NCBI GenBank assembly: GCA_902781315.1
Contig: CACZIT010000024.1
Span: 1 to 49,075 of the forward strand
Source: an uncultured Prevotellaceae bacterium
GTDB lineage: Bacteria; Bacteroidota; Bacteroidia; Bacteroidales; Bacteroidaceae
Length of the DNA: 49,075 nt
Reading direction: 5' to 3'
Positions 1-7,302 of the stretch are shown one piece after another. Made by a program: the position numbers and the translations under genes. Every line of letters begins with the position of its first letter. Positions within the stretch are counted from its first letter, which is position 1. The notes under the pieces are model-generated. The model ran no database searches and was not told the DNA's origin. It saw nothing but the letters and a program-made list of their open reading frames with translations.

Positions 1-13
1 TCGAAAGCGGATG

Positions 14-45
14 CAAAAGTACTGCTTTTCGGCGAACCCACCAAA
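14..45 (-). promoter_or_regulatory. Bacteroidetes-type promoter reading left out of the window
   Basis: On the minus strand TACTTTTG (14-21) matches the -7 consensus TAnnTTTG and TTTG (42-45) the -33 element, with 20 bp between them. It would drive a gene lying to the left of the window, so transcription diverges from or abuts the GH78 terminator region. Seen as motif only. Confidence 0.55.
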
Positions 46-216
46 TATTTTCTGAAAAAAATGCACGGAAAATACGATTTTTAACAAATAATTGATTTAA
101 GTCAAGCATCTGAAGGGAAAAATAAGCGGAAGAATGGGCGAAAAGGGGTGAGAAAGGGGGTTATGGACATGAAGGAGAAAAAGTGGGGTCGTAAGAGCAA
201 AATAAGTAAAATTTGC

Positions 217-282
217 GGGGAAAACAAATTAGACTGGTGAGGAAAACAAGTTGGATTGGTGGGGAAAACAAGTTGGATTGCA
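217..282. repeat. Three-unit tandem array with 22-bp period
   Basis: Units start at 217, 239 and 261, exactly 22 bp apart. Each begins GRGGAAAACAA and ends near TTGGATTGGT; the core CAAGTTG (CAA, one base, TTG) is a small dyad. The array lies in gene-free DNA downstream of the GH78 gene. The same 22-bp period recurs in three other arrays of this window with unrelated unit sequences. The rest of 46-216 is purine-rich DNA in which I see no gene. Confidence 0.7.
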
Positions 283-289
283 AAACAAA

Positions 290-319
290 ATGGGCGAATT
301 GCGGAAGCAAAACGCCCAT
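290..319. other. Hairpin ATGGGCG/CGCCCAT
   Basis: A 7-bp inverted repeat, ATGGGCG (290-296) and CGCCCAT (313-319), sits between the 22-bp array and the GH78 terminator. It could be a second stem-loop at the 3' end of the GH78 transcript. No T-run follows closely, so its role is open. Confidence 0.4.
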
Positions 320-324
320 AGGGG

Positions 325-366
325 TAAAAAGAACGGCATGCGTTGCCTAGGAGGACAGCATGCCGT
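325..366 (-). terminator. Rho-independent terminator of the GH78 gene
   Basis: On the minus strand the 9-bp stem ACGGCATGC (358-366) pairs with GCATGCCGT (333-341) and is followed by TCTTTTTA. It lies about 50 bp after the GH78 stop codon. Confidence 0.75.
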
Positions 367-412
367 ACGTGTTTGTGCGGTATATTATATTAATAAATAA
401 GGAACGCGCACG

Positions 413-3031
413 TCAGAGGGGGAGGCGCACTTGGTGGGTGCCGGACTGATAAAGGCGCGAAGCGGACTGCCCGGGAAGCGTGACAGTGGCAGTGGTGCCA
501 GCGGGAATGGTGAAGTTCCAAACCCACTCGTTGCCCTCGTAGTGCCATGCGCTCTTGATGGTGCCTGCTGCCGAGGGGTATTCTGCGGTGAGGCTGCCAA
601 GGCGCTTGTCGGGGACGGGCTTCATGATGATGTGGCGGAAACCGGGCTGAGCGGGATCGGCAGCGATACCTGCTGCGGTCTCCCAAAGCCACTGGCAGAC
701 GCAGCCGTAGGCATAGTGGTTGAAGCTGTTCATACCGTTAGGTCCCAGTCCGCTATCCTTGCGGTAGCTGTTCCAGCGTTCCCAGATGGTGGTGGCGCCG
801 TTGTCGATGGAATAGAGCCACGAGGGGTTCTTGCGTTGGAAGAGCAGGTCGTAGGCGATGTCGGTCATGCCGTTGTCGGTGAGGGTCTGCATGAGAATGG
901 AAGTGCCGAGGAATCCCGTCTGCAGACACTGTCCGTGGTCGGCGAAGTTCCGGCGGAGTCGGTCGATGGCGGCCTGCCGGGGCTGTCCGTCGAGGAGTTG
1001 GTTTTTCAGAGCGAAGAGGACCGGCGTCTGCATGGTGTTGAGAATGTCCACCTTGAACGTGCCGTCGGCATTCAGGAACTCGTCGCGCAGGTACTGCCAG
1101 GCCGTGTCGGCCATCTGGCGGTAGGGCTGGGCATCGCGGCCGATGGCCTGGGCCATATCTGCCATCATCTGGGCATCAATGAGCCAGTAGCTGGCACTGA
1201 GGTAGTTCCAGTAGGCGATGGCGTCGGGCAGCGGCTTCCAATGTTCGTCGAAGGCCTTGTTGACGCAGGTCTCGAGGGGATCGTAGCTCAGCCAGTCGGC
1301 CCACTGGTAGTTGCCGTTTTCGGCAACAAGCGTCTGGTGGTTATACTTGGTGTCGTTGACATGCTGCATGAAGCGGTCCATCGACTCGAAACTCTCGCGG
1401 ATGATGTCGGTGTCGGCAAACTGCTTCCAGACGGTCCAGGGCACGATGATGCCTGCGTCGGCCCAGCCGAGACGCATCATGGAGGTGGGCTCAGAGCCAT
1501 ACTGTGCAGTGGGCGACACGCCGGGATAGGCGCCCGTGGGGCTCTGGCTGTCGCGCACGTCGCGCATCCATTTGTGGAAGAAGCTGCGGGTGTTGGCAAA
1601 GAACGATCCCGTCTCGGCGAACACCTGCGTGTCGGCCATCCATCCGAGTCGCTCGTCGCGCTGCGGGCAGTCGGTGGGCACGGAGAGATAATTGGAGCGC
1701 TGGCCCCAGATGGTGTTGGCGATAATCTTGTTGACATCGGCATTGCCCGTGGTGAGGGTGCCCGTCTCCAGCTGCCGGGCAATGGAGCTGACGGGAACTG
1801 AGGTGACGTCCTTGATGGTCACCTTGTCGGTGGCAGTGACGGAGATGTAGCGATAGCCGAAGAACGTGCACTGGGGCTGATAGCTGACAAAACGGTTGCC
1901 CGGGCCGAAGGTGTAGGCGAGCTGCATGCTGGTTTTCTGGACGCGCAGGTTGCGGCGATGGATGCTGCCCTCTGGGCCGTCCATGCCCCTGCTCTCGGCC
2001 CCGTTGCCGTCGTTCAGTATTTCAGCGGGCAGACAGGTGAGCACGGTGCCCTCCTTGGCCTTGAAGCGGAAGGCTGGCACGGCAGAACAGTTCTGACCGA
2101 AGTCAACCACGAGTGTCTCGCCAGGGTTCAGGGTGATGGTCTGGCCGGGCTCATAGCGCCGCTTGACAACCACGGTGCCGTGATAGGGCTTGGCGCTGCC
2201 TTCGGCATTGTTGAGAGCGGCCTGAGAGGGTTCTGACGCGTTGACGACACCTTGCCATACGTAGGCCTGCACGGGGCTGAGCGTCAGGTCGCGGCGCAGG
2301 TAGACTTCAGCTCCTTCTGAAGGGAGAATGTCGCCCGAGAACTCGTTGTTGGGTTCGGGAGCGGCAAACTGGCTGAAGTACTCCTTGCCGAGGGGCATGG
2401 GGCGGCGGGCATCGTAAGTCTCGCCGTCGAAGATGCCGGCATGGGTGACAGGGCCTGCTATGGCTGCGCGCCAGTGGCTGCAGTCGGTGGGGAACCGCTG
2501 CATGGTGCCGTCGGCATAGGTGAGCTCGAGCACGGCACGGAAGGCGCACTTCTTACCTATCATGCCCTGGTGGTCGCCGGGGGTGACAATCTTGTCGGCC
2601 CACCAGCCTGGGGTGATCTGTGCAGCCAGGAGGTTGCGGGCGCCATTGCCCTTCTGGAAGACATCGGTGACGTCGTAGGTGAAGGAACGCTTCGTCTTGG
2701 CATAGTGGGTGAAGCCGGGTTTGAGGACTTCGTTGCCCACGGGGCGGCCATTCAGGTAGAGCTGATAGACGCCGAGGGCCGTGGTCATCCATCGGGCGCG
2801 GACAACGGGCTTGGCATTGGTGACGGTGGAAAGGAACCAGTTGGCGCCGTCGGCAGCGAGGAAAGCGTCGGAGGCTTTTTCGGTGACGACGGGTGCGTCG
2901 ACGACGGATATCCATTGGGACTTTTCCCAGGCATCAGGGGTGAGCGCCTGGGTGCGAGTGCCGACGGTGGTTTGGGCTGTGGCCTGAAGGGTTGTCAGGG
3001 CCAGAGTGAGGAGGAGTAGTTTGGTTGCCAT
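413..3031 (-). CDS. Exported alpha-L-rhamnosidase, GH78 family
   Basis: An 872-residue enzyme expected to release terminal alpha-L-rhamnose from pectic side chains (rhamnogalacturonan) or plant glycosides in the periplasm or at the surface. The start chosen is the ATG at 3031 because it opens a signal peptide (MATKLLLLTLALTTLQATAQ). The frame stays open for 138 codons upstream, but that stretch is repeat DNA and antisense of the next gene. After beta-sandwich N-terminal domains, the (alpha/alpha)6 barrel carries the GH78 signature DCPQRDERLGWMAD (about residues 455-470) with its conserved acidic residues, followed by a second conserved block with GAYPGVSP and GWADAG. Length is normal for bacterial GH78. 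It stands alone, with no SusC/D next to it; the pectin locus of this window lies 33 kb away. Function by family, substrate inferred. Confidence 0.9.
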   Translation of the reverse strand: MATKLLLLTLALTTLQATAQTTVGTRTQALTPDAWEKSQWISVVDAPVVTEKASDAFLAADGANWFLSTVTNAKPVVRARWMTTALGVYQLYLNGRPVGNEVLKPGFTHYAKTKRSFTYDVTDVFQKGNGARNLLAAQITPGWWADKIVTPGDHQGMIGKKCAFRAVLELTYADGTMQRFPTDCSHWRAAIAGPVTHAGIFDGETYDARRPMPLGKEYFSQFAAPEPNNEFSGDILPSEGAEVYLRRDLTLSPVQAYVWQGVVNASEPSQAALNNAEGSAKPYHGTVVVKRRYEPGQTITLNPGETLVVDFGQNCSAVPAFRFKAKEGTVLTCLPAEILNDGNGAESRGMDGPEGSIHRRNLRVQKTSMQLAYTFGPGNRFVSYQPQCTFFGYRYISVTATDKVTIKDVTSVPVSSIARQLETGTLTTGNADVNKIIANTIWGQRSNYLSVPTDCPQRDERLGWMADTQVFAETGSFFANTRSFFHKWMRDVRDSQSPTGAYPGVSPTAQYGSEPTSMMRLGWADAGIIVPWTVWKQFADTDIIRESFESMDRFMQHVNDTKYNHQTLVAENGNYQWADWLSYDPLETCVNKAFDEHWKPLPDAIAYWNYLSASYWLIDAQMMADMAQAIGRDAQPYRQMADTAWQYLRDEFLNADGTFKVDILNTMQTPVLFALKNQLLDGQPRQAAIDRLRRNFADHGQCLQTGFLGTSILMQTLTDNGMTDIAYDLLFQRKNPSWLYSIDNGATTIWERWNSYRKDSGLGPNGMNSFNHYAYGCVCQWLWETAAGIAADPAQPGFRHIIMKPVPDKRLGSLTAEYPSAAGTIKSAWHYEGNEWVWNFTIPAGTTATVTLPGQSASRLYQSGTHQVRLPL

Positions 3032-3042
3032 AAGGTTTAGGT

Positions 3043-3165
3043 GCGCCTGCGGCGCGGTTAAGAAGGGTTGAGAGGCACCTAAAGGCGCGGTTGAGAAGGG
3101 TTGAGAGGCACCTAAAGGCGCGGTTGAGAAGGGTTGAGAGGCGCCTATGGCGCGGTTGAGAAGAG
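3043..3165. repeat. 33-bp repeats with palindromic GCGCC/GGCGC cores, upstream of GH78
   Basis: Four units about 33 bp apart. Each has a core such as GCGCCTATGGCGC followed by a constant tract GGTTGAGAAGGGTTGAGA. In two units the core reads GCACCTAAAGGCGC, so one arm is degenerate. The units fill the 5' leader of the GH78 gene. The same element lies on the other side of the neighbouring lipoprotein gene. Confidence 0.8.
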
Positions 3166-3234
3166 GGTTTTTATCAAAAAAGCGGAATGGAAGGCCGATG
3201 GGCACTTTCATTCCGCTATGATGATGTATGGGGA

Positions 3235-3876
3235 TTAACGCGTCATGTCGAAACCGAGTCGGATGCCGTCGTAGTTCTTCGAGAGATCGCCGATGGTGCT
3301 GAGGGTCTGATTGCCGCTGATGGCAGAGACAGCCTGGAGCACGGTGAGCAGTTTCTTCGACTCGAAGAGGATGCTCATGCCGCCCGTGGTCTTCTTGGCA
3401 TAGGCAGGCATGGAGAAGAGCAACGTCTTCATCGTGATGAGGCACTTATCGGGATCGTAGGTGTAGGTGCCCGAGATGGTCTTGCCGTCAACCTTTCCTG
3501 CAAACTGTCCGTCCTGGGTGAACTGCAGATAGGTGTTGGAGGAACTGATGCCCAGCGAGGAGTAATAGGTAGAGAGTTTCTCCTTTGCGGTGGTGGCAGC
3601 CACCTCACCGCCTGCCTTGGCAAGGAGGTTTTCCGAGGTGAAGGCTACACCGGGCTGGCGATACTTCCACGTGCCGATGAGGTCGGCCTGAGAGGGTTTA
3701 TCGAGTCCGATGACGCTTGAGAGCACGTTGCCGATGGTTTGACCGTTGGTCACTGCTCCAAGTACAGAACCGAGGATGTCGCCCACGCCTGAGCCTGAGC
3801 CTGAGGTGCCGAGTGCACCGCAACTAGTGAGGGCCGCGATGGCGACGCCTGCCAGAATAGTTTTTGCTTTTTTCAT
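3235..3876 (-). CDS. DUF4923-type lipocalin-like lipoprotein
   Basis: A 213-residue exported protein. The N-terminus is a lipoprotein signal peptide with the lipobox LTSC (Cys19), followed by a Gly/Ser-rich linker. The rest resembles the Bacteroidales DUF4923 family of small lipocalin-like proteins: a WKYRQPGVAF strand near residue 70, GKVDGKTISGTYTYDP, and a C-terminal LSKNYDGIRLGF block. No catalytic residues are apparent and the function is unknown; ligand binding in the outer membrane or periplasm is the family-level guess. The gene is bracketed on both sides by arrays of the same GCGCC-core repeat, which separates it from GH78 and from the Bax-inhibitor gene, so it is probably its own transcription unit. 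Confidence 0.75.
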   Translation of the reverse strand: MKKAKTILAGVAIAALTSCGALGTSGSGSGVGDILGSVLGAVTNGQTIGNVLSSVIGLDKPSQADLIGTWKYRQPGVAFTSENLLAKAGGEVAATTAKEKLSTYYSSLGISSSNTYLQFTQDGQFAGKVDGKTISGTYTYDPDKCLITMKTLLFSMPAYAKKTTGGMSILFESKKLLTVLQAVSAISGNQTLSTIGDLSKNYDGIRLGFDMTR

Positions 3877-3892
3877 TGTTGTTGTTATTTGT

Positions 3893-4035
3893 GCGCCGGG
3901 GCGCGAGTTAGAAACGTTGAGGGGCGCCTGACGGCGCGAGTTGAGGGGCGCCTACGGCGCGGTTGAGAAGGGTTGAGATGCGCCTAAAGGCGCGGTTGAG
4001 AAAAGTTGAGAGGCGCCTAATGGCGCGGTTGAGAA
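3893..4035. repeat. Five palindromic-core repeat units between two genes
   Basis: Cores GCGCCGGGGCGC, GCGCCTGACGGCGC, GCGCCTACGGCGC, GCGCCTAAAGGCGC and GCGCCTAATGGCGC start at 3893, 3924, 3948, 3980 and 4013. The 3-4 central bases vary while the arms are kept. Cores are joined by tracts rich in GGTTGAGA or GAGTTGAG, and the period drifts between 24 and 33 bp. The same family lies at 3043-3165, and related units at 15285-15345. Confidence 0.8.
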
Positions 4036-4042
4036 AGGACTA

Positions 4043-4789
4043 CTATCTGTCTCTTCCCATGAAGCGCAGCAGGTAGAGGAAGAGGTTGATGAAGTCGAGG
4101 TAGAGGCTGAGCGCACCCATCAGTGCCACCTTCTGGGCCGTTTCGCCCATGTCTTCCTGCATGAGCAGCATCTGCTTGATCTTCTGCGAGTCGTAAGCCG
4201 TGAGGCCGACGAAGACGAGCACGCCGATGCCGCTGACCACGAGATCCATCATCGTGCTGCGGAAGAACATGTTGGCAATGCCGGCAATGATGAGTCCGAT
4301 GAGTGCCATGAGGAGCAGCCGTCCCCAGGAGGTAAGGTCTTTCTTCGTGAAGTAGCCATAGACAGCCATGACGCCGAACGTGCCGGCGGTGACCAGGAAG
4401 GTCTGACCGATGACGCTCATCGAGTAGAAGGCAAAGATGGATGCCAACGTTGCTCCGTTGATGACGGAGTAGAGGATGAAAAGCAGGGTGGCCGTGGTGA
4501 GCGAGAGTCGGTTGATGCGTGCCGACACGTAGAACACCAGTGCCAGCTCGGCAATGATGAGTCCGAAGAACGTGAACTTACTGGAGTAGATGGCGCTCAG
4601 CAGCACGGGCGACGATGCCACGCCGTAGGCTGTGATGGCCGTGATGGCGAGTGCCAATGTCATCCAGATATACACCTTGCGCATCAGCGCGGGAAATGCC
4701 TGCGACAGCGCCAGCTGGCGGTCGCTCTCATAGGAGGTGGGAGTGTCCCATCCTTCCCATCTCTTTTCTTCAAAATCTTTGTATTCCAT
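4043..4789 (-). CDS. Bax inhibitor-1/YccA family membrane protein
   Basis: A 248-residue inner-membrane protein with about seven hydrophobic helices and the family's C-terminal block SLYLDFINLFLYLLRFMGRD. BI-1/YccA proteins are pH-sensitive ion-leak channels or protease modulators; the physiological role in Bacteroidetes is not settled. The start at 4789 (MEYKDFEEKRW) is preferred over an in-frame ATG at 4909 because a good minus-strand promoter at 4848-4878 would begin transcription downstream of that codon, and the extra residues (HWHGFCIIRKKRY) are not family-like. The hydrophilic N-terminus of about 30 residues before the first helix is usual. Monocistronic by its promoter and the repeat array after its stop. 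Confidence 0.9.
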   Translation of the reverse strand: MEYKDFEEKRWEGWDTPTSYESDRQLALSQAFPALMRKVYIWMTLALAITAITAYGVASSPVLLSAIYSSKFTFFGLIIAELALVFYVSARINRLSLTTATLLFILYSVINGATLASIFAFYSMSVIGQTFLVTAGTFGVMAVYGYFTKKDLTSWGRLLLMALIGLIIAGIANMFFRSTMMDLVVSGIGVLVFVGLTAYDSQKIKQMLLMQEDMGETAQKVALMGALSLYLDFINLFLYLLRFMGRDR

Positions 4790-4847
4790 ATTGTTTTCTT
4801 TTTTTGTTTCCGCTGTGTCTGCAAGTGTTTGCAATTTGCTCTGCATG

Positions 4848-4878
4848 CAAAGGTAGCGTTTTTTTCTGATAATACAAA
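4848..4878 (-). promoter_or_regulatory. Promoter of the BI-1/YccA gene
   Basis: On the minus strand TACCTTTG (4848-4855) is a perfect TAnnTTTG box; TTTG (4875-4878) is the -33 element with 19 bp spacing. It fixes the downstream start codon of the BI-1 gene. Confidence 0.7.
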
Positions 4879-4944
4879 ATCCGTGCCAATGTTTCACTTT
4901 TTTTATCATTGTCGAGAAGAGGCATGCCAGGTGCCTACGCCTCT

Positions 4945-5316
4945 TCAGAGTTTTGCGAGGAACCGTTCGCGGCTGACGATGTAGCGCACGTGGGTGCCTT
5001 CGCCGATGACCAGGTCGCCCTGCATGGCGACGACATGAAAGGTGAGGCGACGGTCTTCCACCTCCATCAGCTCAGCGGTGGCAAACACCTCCGCCCCTAC
5101 GGGCGATGGTTTCAGATGGCTGACGTCGATGTGGGCGCCTACGGTGGTTTGTTCCTCTGGCAGTTCCTGATCTACTGCCAGCATGGCAGCATTTTCCATG
5201 AGGGCAATCATGACGGGTGTTGCCAGTACGGGCATGTCGCCCGAGCCCATAGCCTGGGCGGTGTGAGCGTCGCTGACAAGGAGGACGCTGGTGTGAGTAA
5301 GTCCGATGTTCATCAT
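4945..5316 (-). CDS. FlK-like hotdog-fold thioesterase
   Basis: A 123-residue single-domain protein of the hotdog thioesterase superfamily, closest in pattern to the FlK (fluoroacetyl-CoA thioesterase-like) group. Visible are the active-site region around TPVMIALMENAAM (the Thr and Glu positions of FlK) and TVGAHIDVSHLKPSP (the His region), then GEGTHVRYIV near the end. Cytosolic, no signal peptide. It likely hydrolyses a small acyl-CoA; the substrate cannot be told from sequence. A minus-strand -7 box lies upstream at 5352-5359. It is divergent from the LytTR regulator gene. Confidence 0.8.
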   Translation of the reverse strand: MMNIGLTHTSVLLVSDAHTAQAMGSGDMPVLATPVMIALMENAAMLAVDQELPEEQTTVGAHIDVSHLKPSPVGAEVFATAELMEVEDRRLTFHVVAMQGDLVIGEGTHVRYIVSRERFLAKL

Positions 5317-5678
5317 TTCTATTATGATCTACTGAATTATTGTTGACGAAGCAAAGTTACGGATTTTTCTTCAGCTGACCAAGAAAAACGACTTTGATTC
5401 GCTGAGCACCCATGAAGTTGTCGCTGAAAAGGTCGATTATTTGACAAACGACAGGAATTTATGGGCAAACGGCAACATATCCAAGTACAACTTATTAAAA
5501 AAATGCATAATTTTGCAGCGATGAAATTTATAAAGAAACATATCGACTGTGCAATATGCCTGCTCAACATCCAACAGCACGACGGTCTCTTCCATGTCCA
5601 TCTGGAAATAGACCTTTAGTGATTAGGATAACAATAGAAATATAAAGAAATTGAGTCAACTGACTCAAAATTTGCATT
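5317..5678. other. Divergent intergenic region, no gene seen
   Basis: This region separates the thioesterase gene (minus) from the LytTR regulator gene (plus). A minus-strand -7 box TAACTTTG is at 5352-5359, with a weak TTG at 5380-5382 as -33, and a perfect palindrome sits at 5651-5668. The rest is AT-rich and I see no coding signal in it. Confidence 0.5.
5651..5668. promoter_or_regulatory. Operator-like palindrome before the LytTR regulator
   Basis: TTGAGTCA, two bases, TGACTCAA: a perfect 8-bp inverted repeat ending 10 bp before the ATG of the response regulator gene. Its size and position suit a dimeric repressor or autoregulatory site, or an mRNA hairpin over the ribosome site. The binder is unknown. 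Confidence 0.5.
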
Positions 5679-6359
5679 ATGGAAAAGACACATCTACGAG
5701 CCATCGCTATAGATGACGAACCCCTGGCTCTCAACATCGTTGACACTTTCTGCCAACGAATGGGAAACATCGAAATCAAGACCTTCACTCACGCCAGCGA
5801 AGGACTTGCCGCCGTACGCATAGAACGGCCCGACGTGCTGCTGCTCGACATTAACCTCGGAACAGCCAACGGAATAGAGTTAGCACGCTCTGTTCCAGAA
5901 GACACATGCATCATCTTCACCACCGCCTTCACCGAATATGCCATCGACGCCTTCAACCTCGATGCCATCGACTACCTGCTGAAACCCTTCTCCTACGAAC
6001 GCTTCCAAACAGCCATCAACAAGGTCGTCCGTCGGCAGCAGCAAGAACTGCAGCCCACCATCACCGTGAAGGTCGGTTACAAGAACGTGGTCCTGCCCCT
6101 CAGCGACATCAGCTATCTCGAAGCTATGGACAACTACGTGCGCCTACACCTGACCAACGGGCAGAAACTCGTCACGCAGACCACCCTTTCGACACTCGCC
6201 GCTCAACTGCCCGAATCGCTGTTCGTGCGCGTCCACAAGTCATTCATCATCTCGCGCCGGCAGATTGAGAGCTACTCACGCCAGCAGGTGTTCCTCCACG
6301 GCGAGCCCCAACCCATACCCATTGGCCGCACCTACAGCGCCGCCTTTAGCAAGCCCTGA
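5679..6359 (+). CDS. LytTR-family response regulator (LytR/AlgR type)
   Basis: A 226-residue two-domain regulator. The receiver domain (about 5-120) has the acidic pocket DDE (12-14), the phospho-acceptor Asp57 in VLLLDINL and Lys102 in LLKPF. The LytTR DNA-binding domain (about 125-226) has ISYLEAMDNYVRLH and FVRVHKSFIISRRQIES. Such proteins are activated by a membrane histidine kinase and bind short direct repeats. No kinase is adjacent, so this is an orphan; in Bacteroidetes the partner is usually a LytS/YehU-like kinase encoded elsewhere or just outside the region. It is preceded by a palindrome at 5651-5668 and followed by its own terminator. Confidence 0.93.
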   Translation: MEKTHLRAIAIDDEPLALNIVDTFCQRMGNIEIKTFTHASEGLAAVRIERPDVLLLDINLGTANGIELARSVPEDTCIIFTTAFTEYAIDAFNLDAIDYLLKPFSYERFQTAINKVVRRQQQELQPTITVKVGYKNVVLPLSDISYLEAMDNYVRLHLTNGQKLVTQTTLSTLAAQLPESLFVRVHKSFIISRRQIESYSRQQVFLHGEPQPIPIGRTYSAAFSKP

Positions 6360-6388
6360 AGCGGAGAAGAAGAAACAGGGGGAAAAAC

Positions 6389-6430
6389 GATGGTCACCCG
6401 ATGCCTCATGGCACGGATGACCATCTTTTT
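6389..6430 (+). terminator. Terminator after the LytTR regulator
   Basis: GATGGTCA (6389-6396) pairs with TGACCATC (6418-6425), followed directly by a run of T. It lies 30 bp after the stop codon. Confidence 0.75.
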
Positions 6431-6685
6431 TAAAAAGTGTCGGCATTCGGCCTCACGGCTTGAACAGCCTAAATGCTTTAACAAAAATATAATCGATTAT
6501 GAAAAAATTATCATCTTATAGAATGCAAAGTTACCAAAAAGATTTCACCCCCCAGCCACCTCCATCGAGGCAGTCTACCCTGTTTAACATTTTAAACACA
6601 AATTTACGGGCAAACGGACAACGCGGCACGCCTACATACCACAAAATAAACGTTTGTTCGCCACACGACTACCGTTTCACGAATC
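6431..6685. other. Gene-free stretch left of a palindrome array
   Basis: Convergent intergenic DNA between the LytTR gene and the 59-residue peptide gene. No start with a plausible ribosome site, no RNA gene fold and no known element were recognised here. Small open frames running through the adjacent array are low-complexity and not believed. Confidence 0.5.
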
Positions 6686-6788
6686 TACCACGGCGTGGTA
6701 ATACCTTTACCACGGCCTGGTACATCGTTTACCACGGCCTGGTACATCGTTTACCACGGCCTGGTACATCGTTTACCACGCCGTGGTA
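6686..6788. repeat. Five-unit array of 15-bp palindromes, exact 22-bp period
   Basis: Units start at 6686, 6708, 6730, 6752 and 6774. Unit 1 is TACCACGGCGTGGTA; units 2-4 are TACCACGGCCTGGTA; unit 5 is TACCACGCCGTGGTA, the exact reverse complement of unit 1. Linkers are 7 bp, mostly CATCGTT. The strict period puts all palindromes on nearly the same helix face. It lies in a convergent intergenic region, so it is not a promoter of a flanking gene. Confidence 0.85.
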
Positions 6789-7031
6789 ACCAATCTGGTA
6801 AACCGCTCGCTGCTTCATACCGCCATTTTCCATATATTCCGTCGGCTGTCACAACACCCCCCAAAACGCTGATCAGCAACCTTTTTCCCGGTGACACCCT
6901 TATCCAACCCATCACCCACGTAACCCGTTGAAAGCAAGCCGTTTAAGCCCACATGTAACGGGTGACACCCCTTTTTCAACTTTTTTCTGAAATAAGTAAT
7001 TACTGTCCCCCGTTATAGCGGTTTGCACATC
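6789..7031. other. Gene-free stretch right of the array
   Basis: No gene is recognised here. Two related GTAAC-type segments (GTAACCCGTT near 6919 and GTAACGGGTG near 6955) form an imperfect inverted pair, which may be a weak stem. Otherwise nothing. Confidence 0.4.
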
Positions 7032-7069
7032 AAAAAAAGGTGCAGCCCTTCGCTAAGGAACCGCACCTT
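7032..7069 (-). terminator. Terminator of the repeat-protein/peptide operon
   Basis: On the minus strand AAGGTGC (7063-7069) pairs with GCACCTT (7037-7043), with a run of T after it. It lies about 50 bp after the stop of the 59-residue peptide gene and confirms that this peptide belongs to the upstream transcript. Confidence 0.75.
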
Positions 7070-7122
7070 CTTCAATAATTGCACAAATATAATACTAATT
7101 ATCACCCTTACGGGATTTGTCG

Positions 7123-7302
7123 TTAATCGTCCCAAAGATTTTTGGGAGAGTCGTCGGAAACAAAGTCATCCTCGAAATGCTCCTTAGCAAAGTCATCACC
7201 TGGCTTCGGATTAAAGGATATGACTTCGTCCTCCATTAACTTATCAGATATATAGACTACTAAAATTTCGGGCTTTACATACTCTTTATTCATACGTTTC
7301 AT
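7123..7302 (-). CDS. 59-residue acidic small protein following the giant repeat protein
   Basis: It starts MKRMNKEYVKPEILVVYISD and ends DDSPKNLWDD. The second half is very acidic (many Asp and Glu). There is no signal peptide or Cys. The ATG is the triplet right after the stop of the 2029-residue gene (TAA then ATG), so translation is probably coupled by reinitiation; a second in-frame Met lies three codons on. The opening K-E-Y-V-K-P-E-I-L-V pattern is one I recall from many short uncharacterised Bacteroidales proteins; I know no function for them. Together with the shared terminator this is good evidence that it is a real gene despite its size. Confidence 0.7.
   Translation of the reverse strand: MKRMNKEYVKPEILVVYISDKLMEDEVISFNPKPGDDFAKEHFEDDFVSDDSPKNLWDD

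Noticed and set aside
431-1801. Long open frame on the plus strand opposite GH78
   Set aside because: Antisense shadow of a GC-rich gene; no start signal and no recognisable protein features.
3032-3445. N-terminal extension of 138 codons in front of the GH78 enzyme
   Set aside because: It runs through repeat DNA and the antisense of the lipoprotein gene, and a clear signal peptide begins at the ATG at 3031.
4790-4909. Longer start of the BI-1 gene at 4909
   Set aside because: A good promoter at 4848-4878 would start the transcript downstream of that codon, and the added residues are not family-like.
6499-6931. Two small open frames crossing the 22-bp palindrome array
   Set aside because: They translate the array itself (repeated TTAWYIVYHGL-type peptide) and lack start signals.
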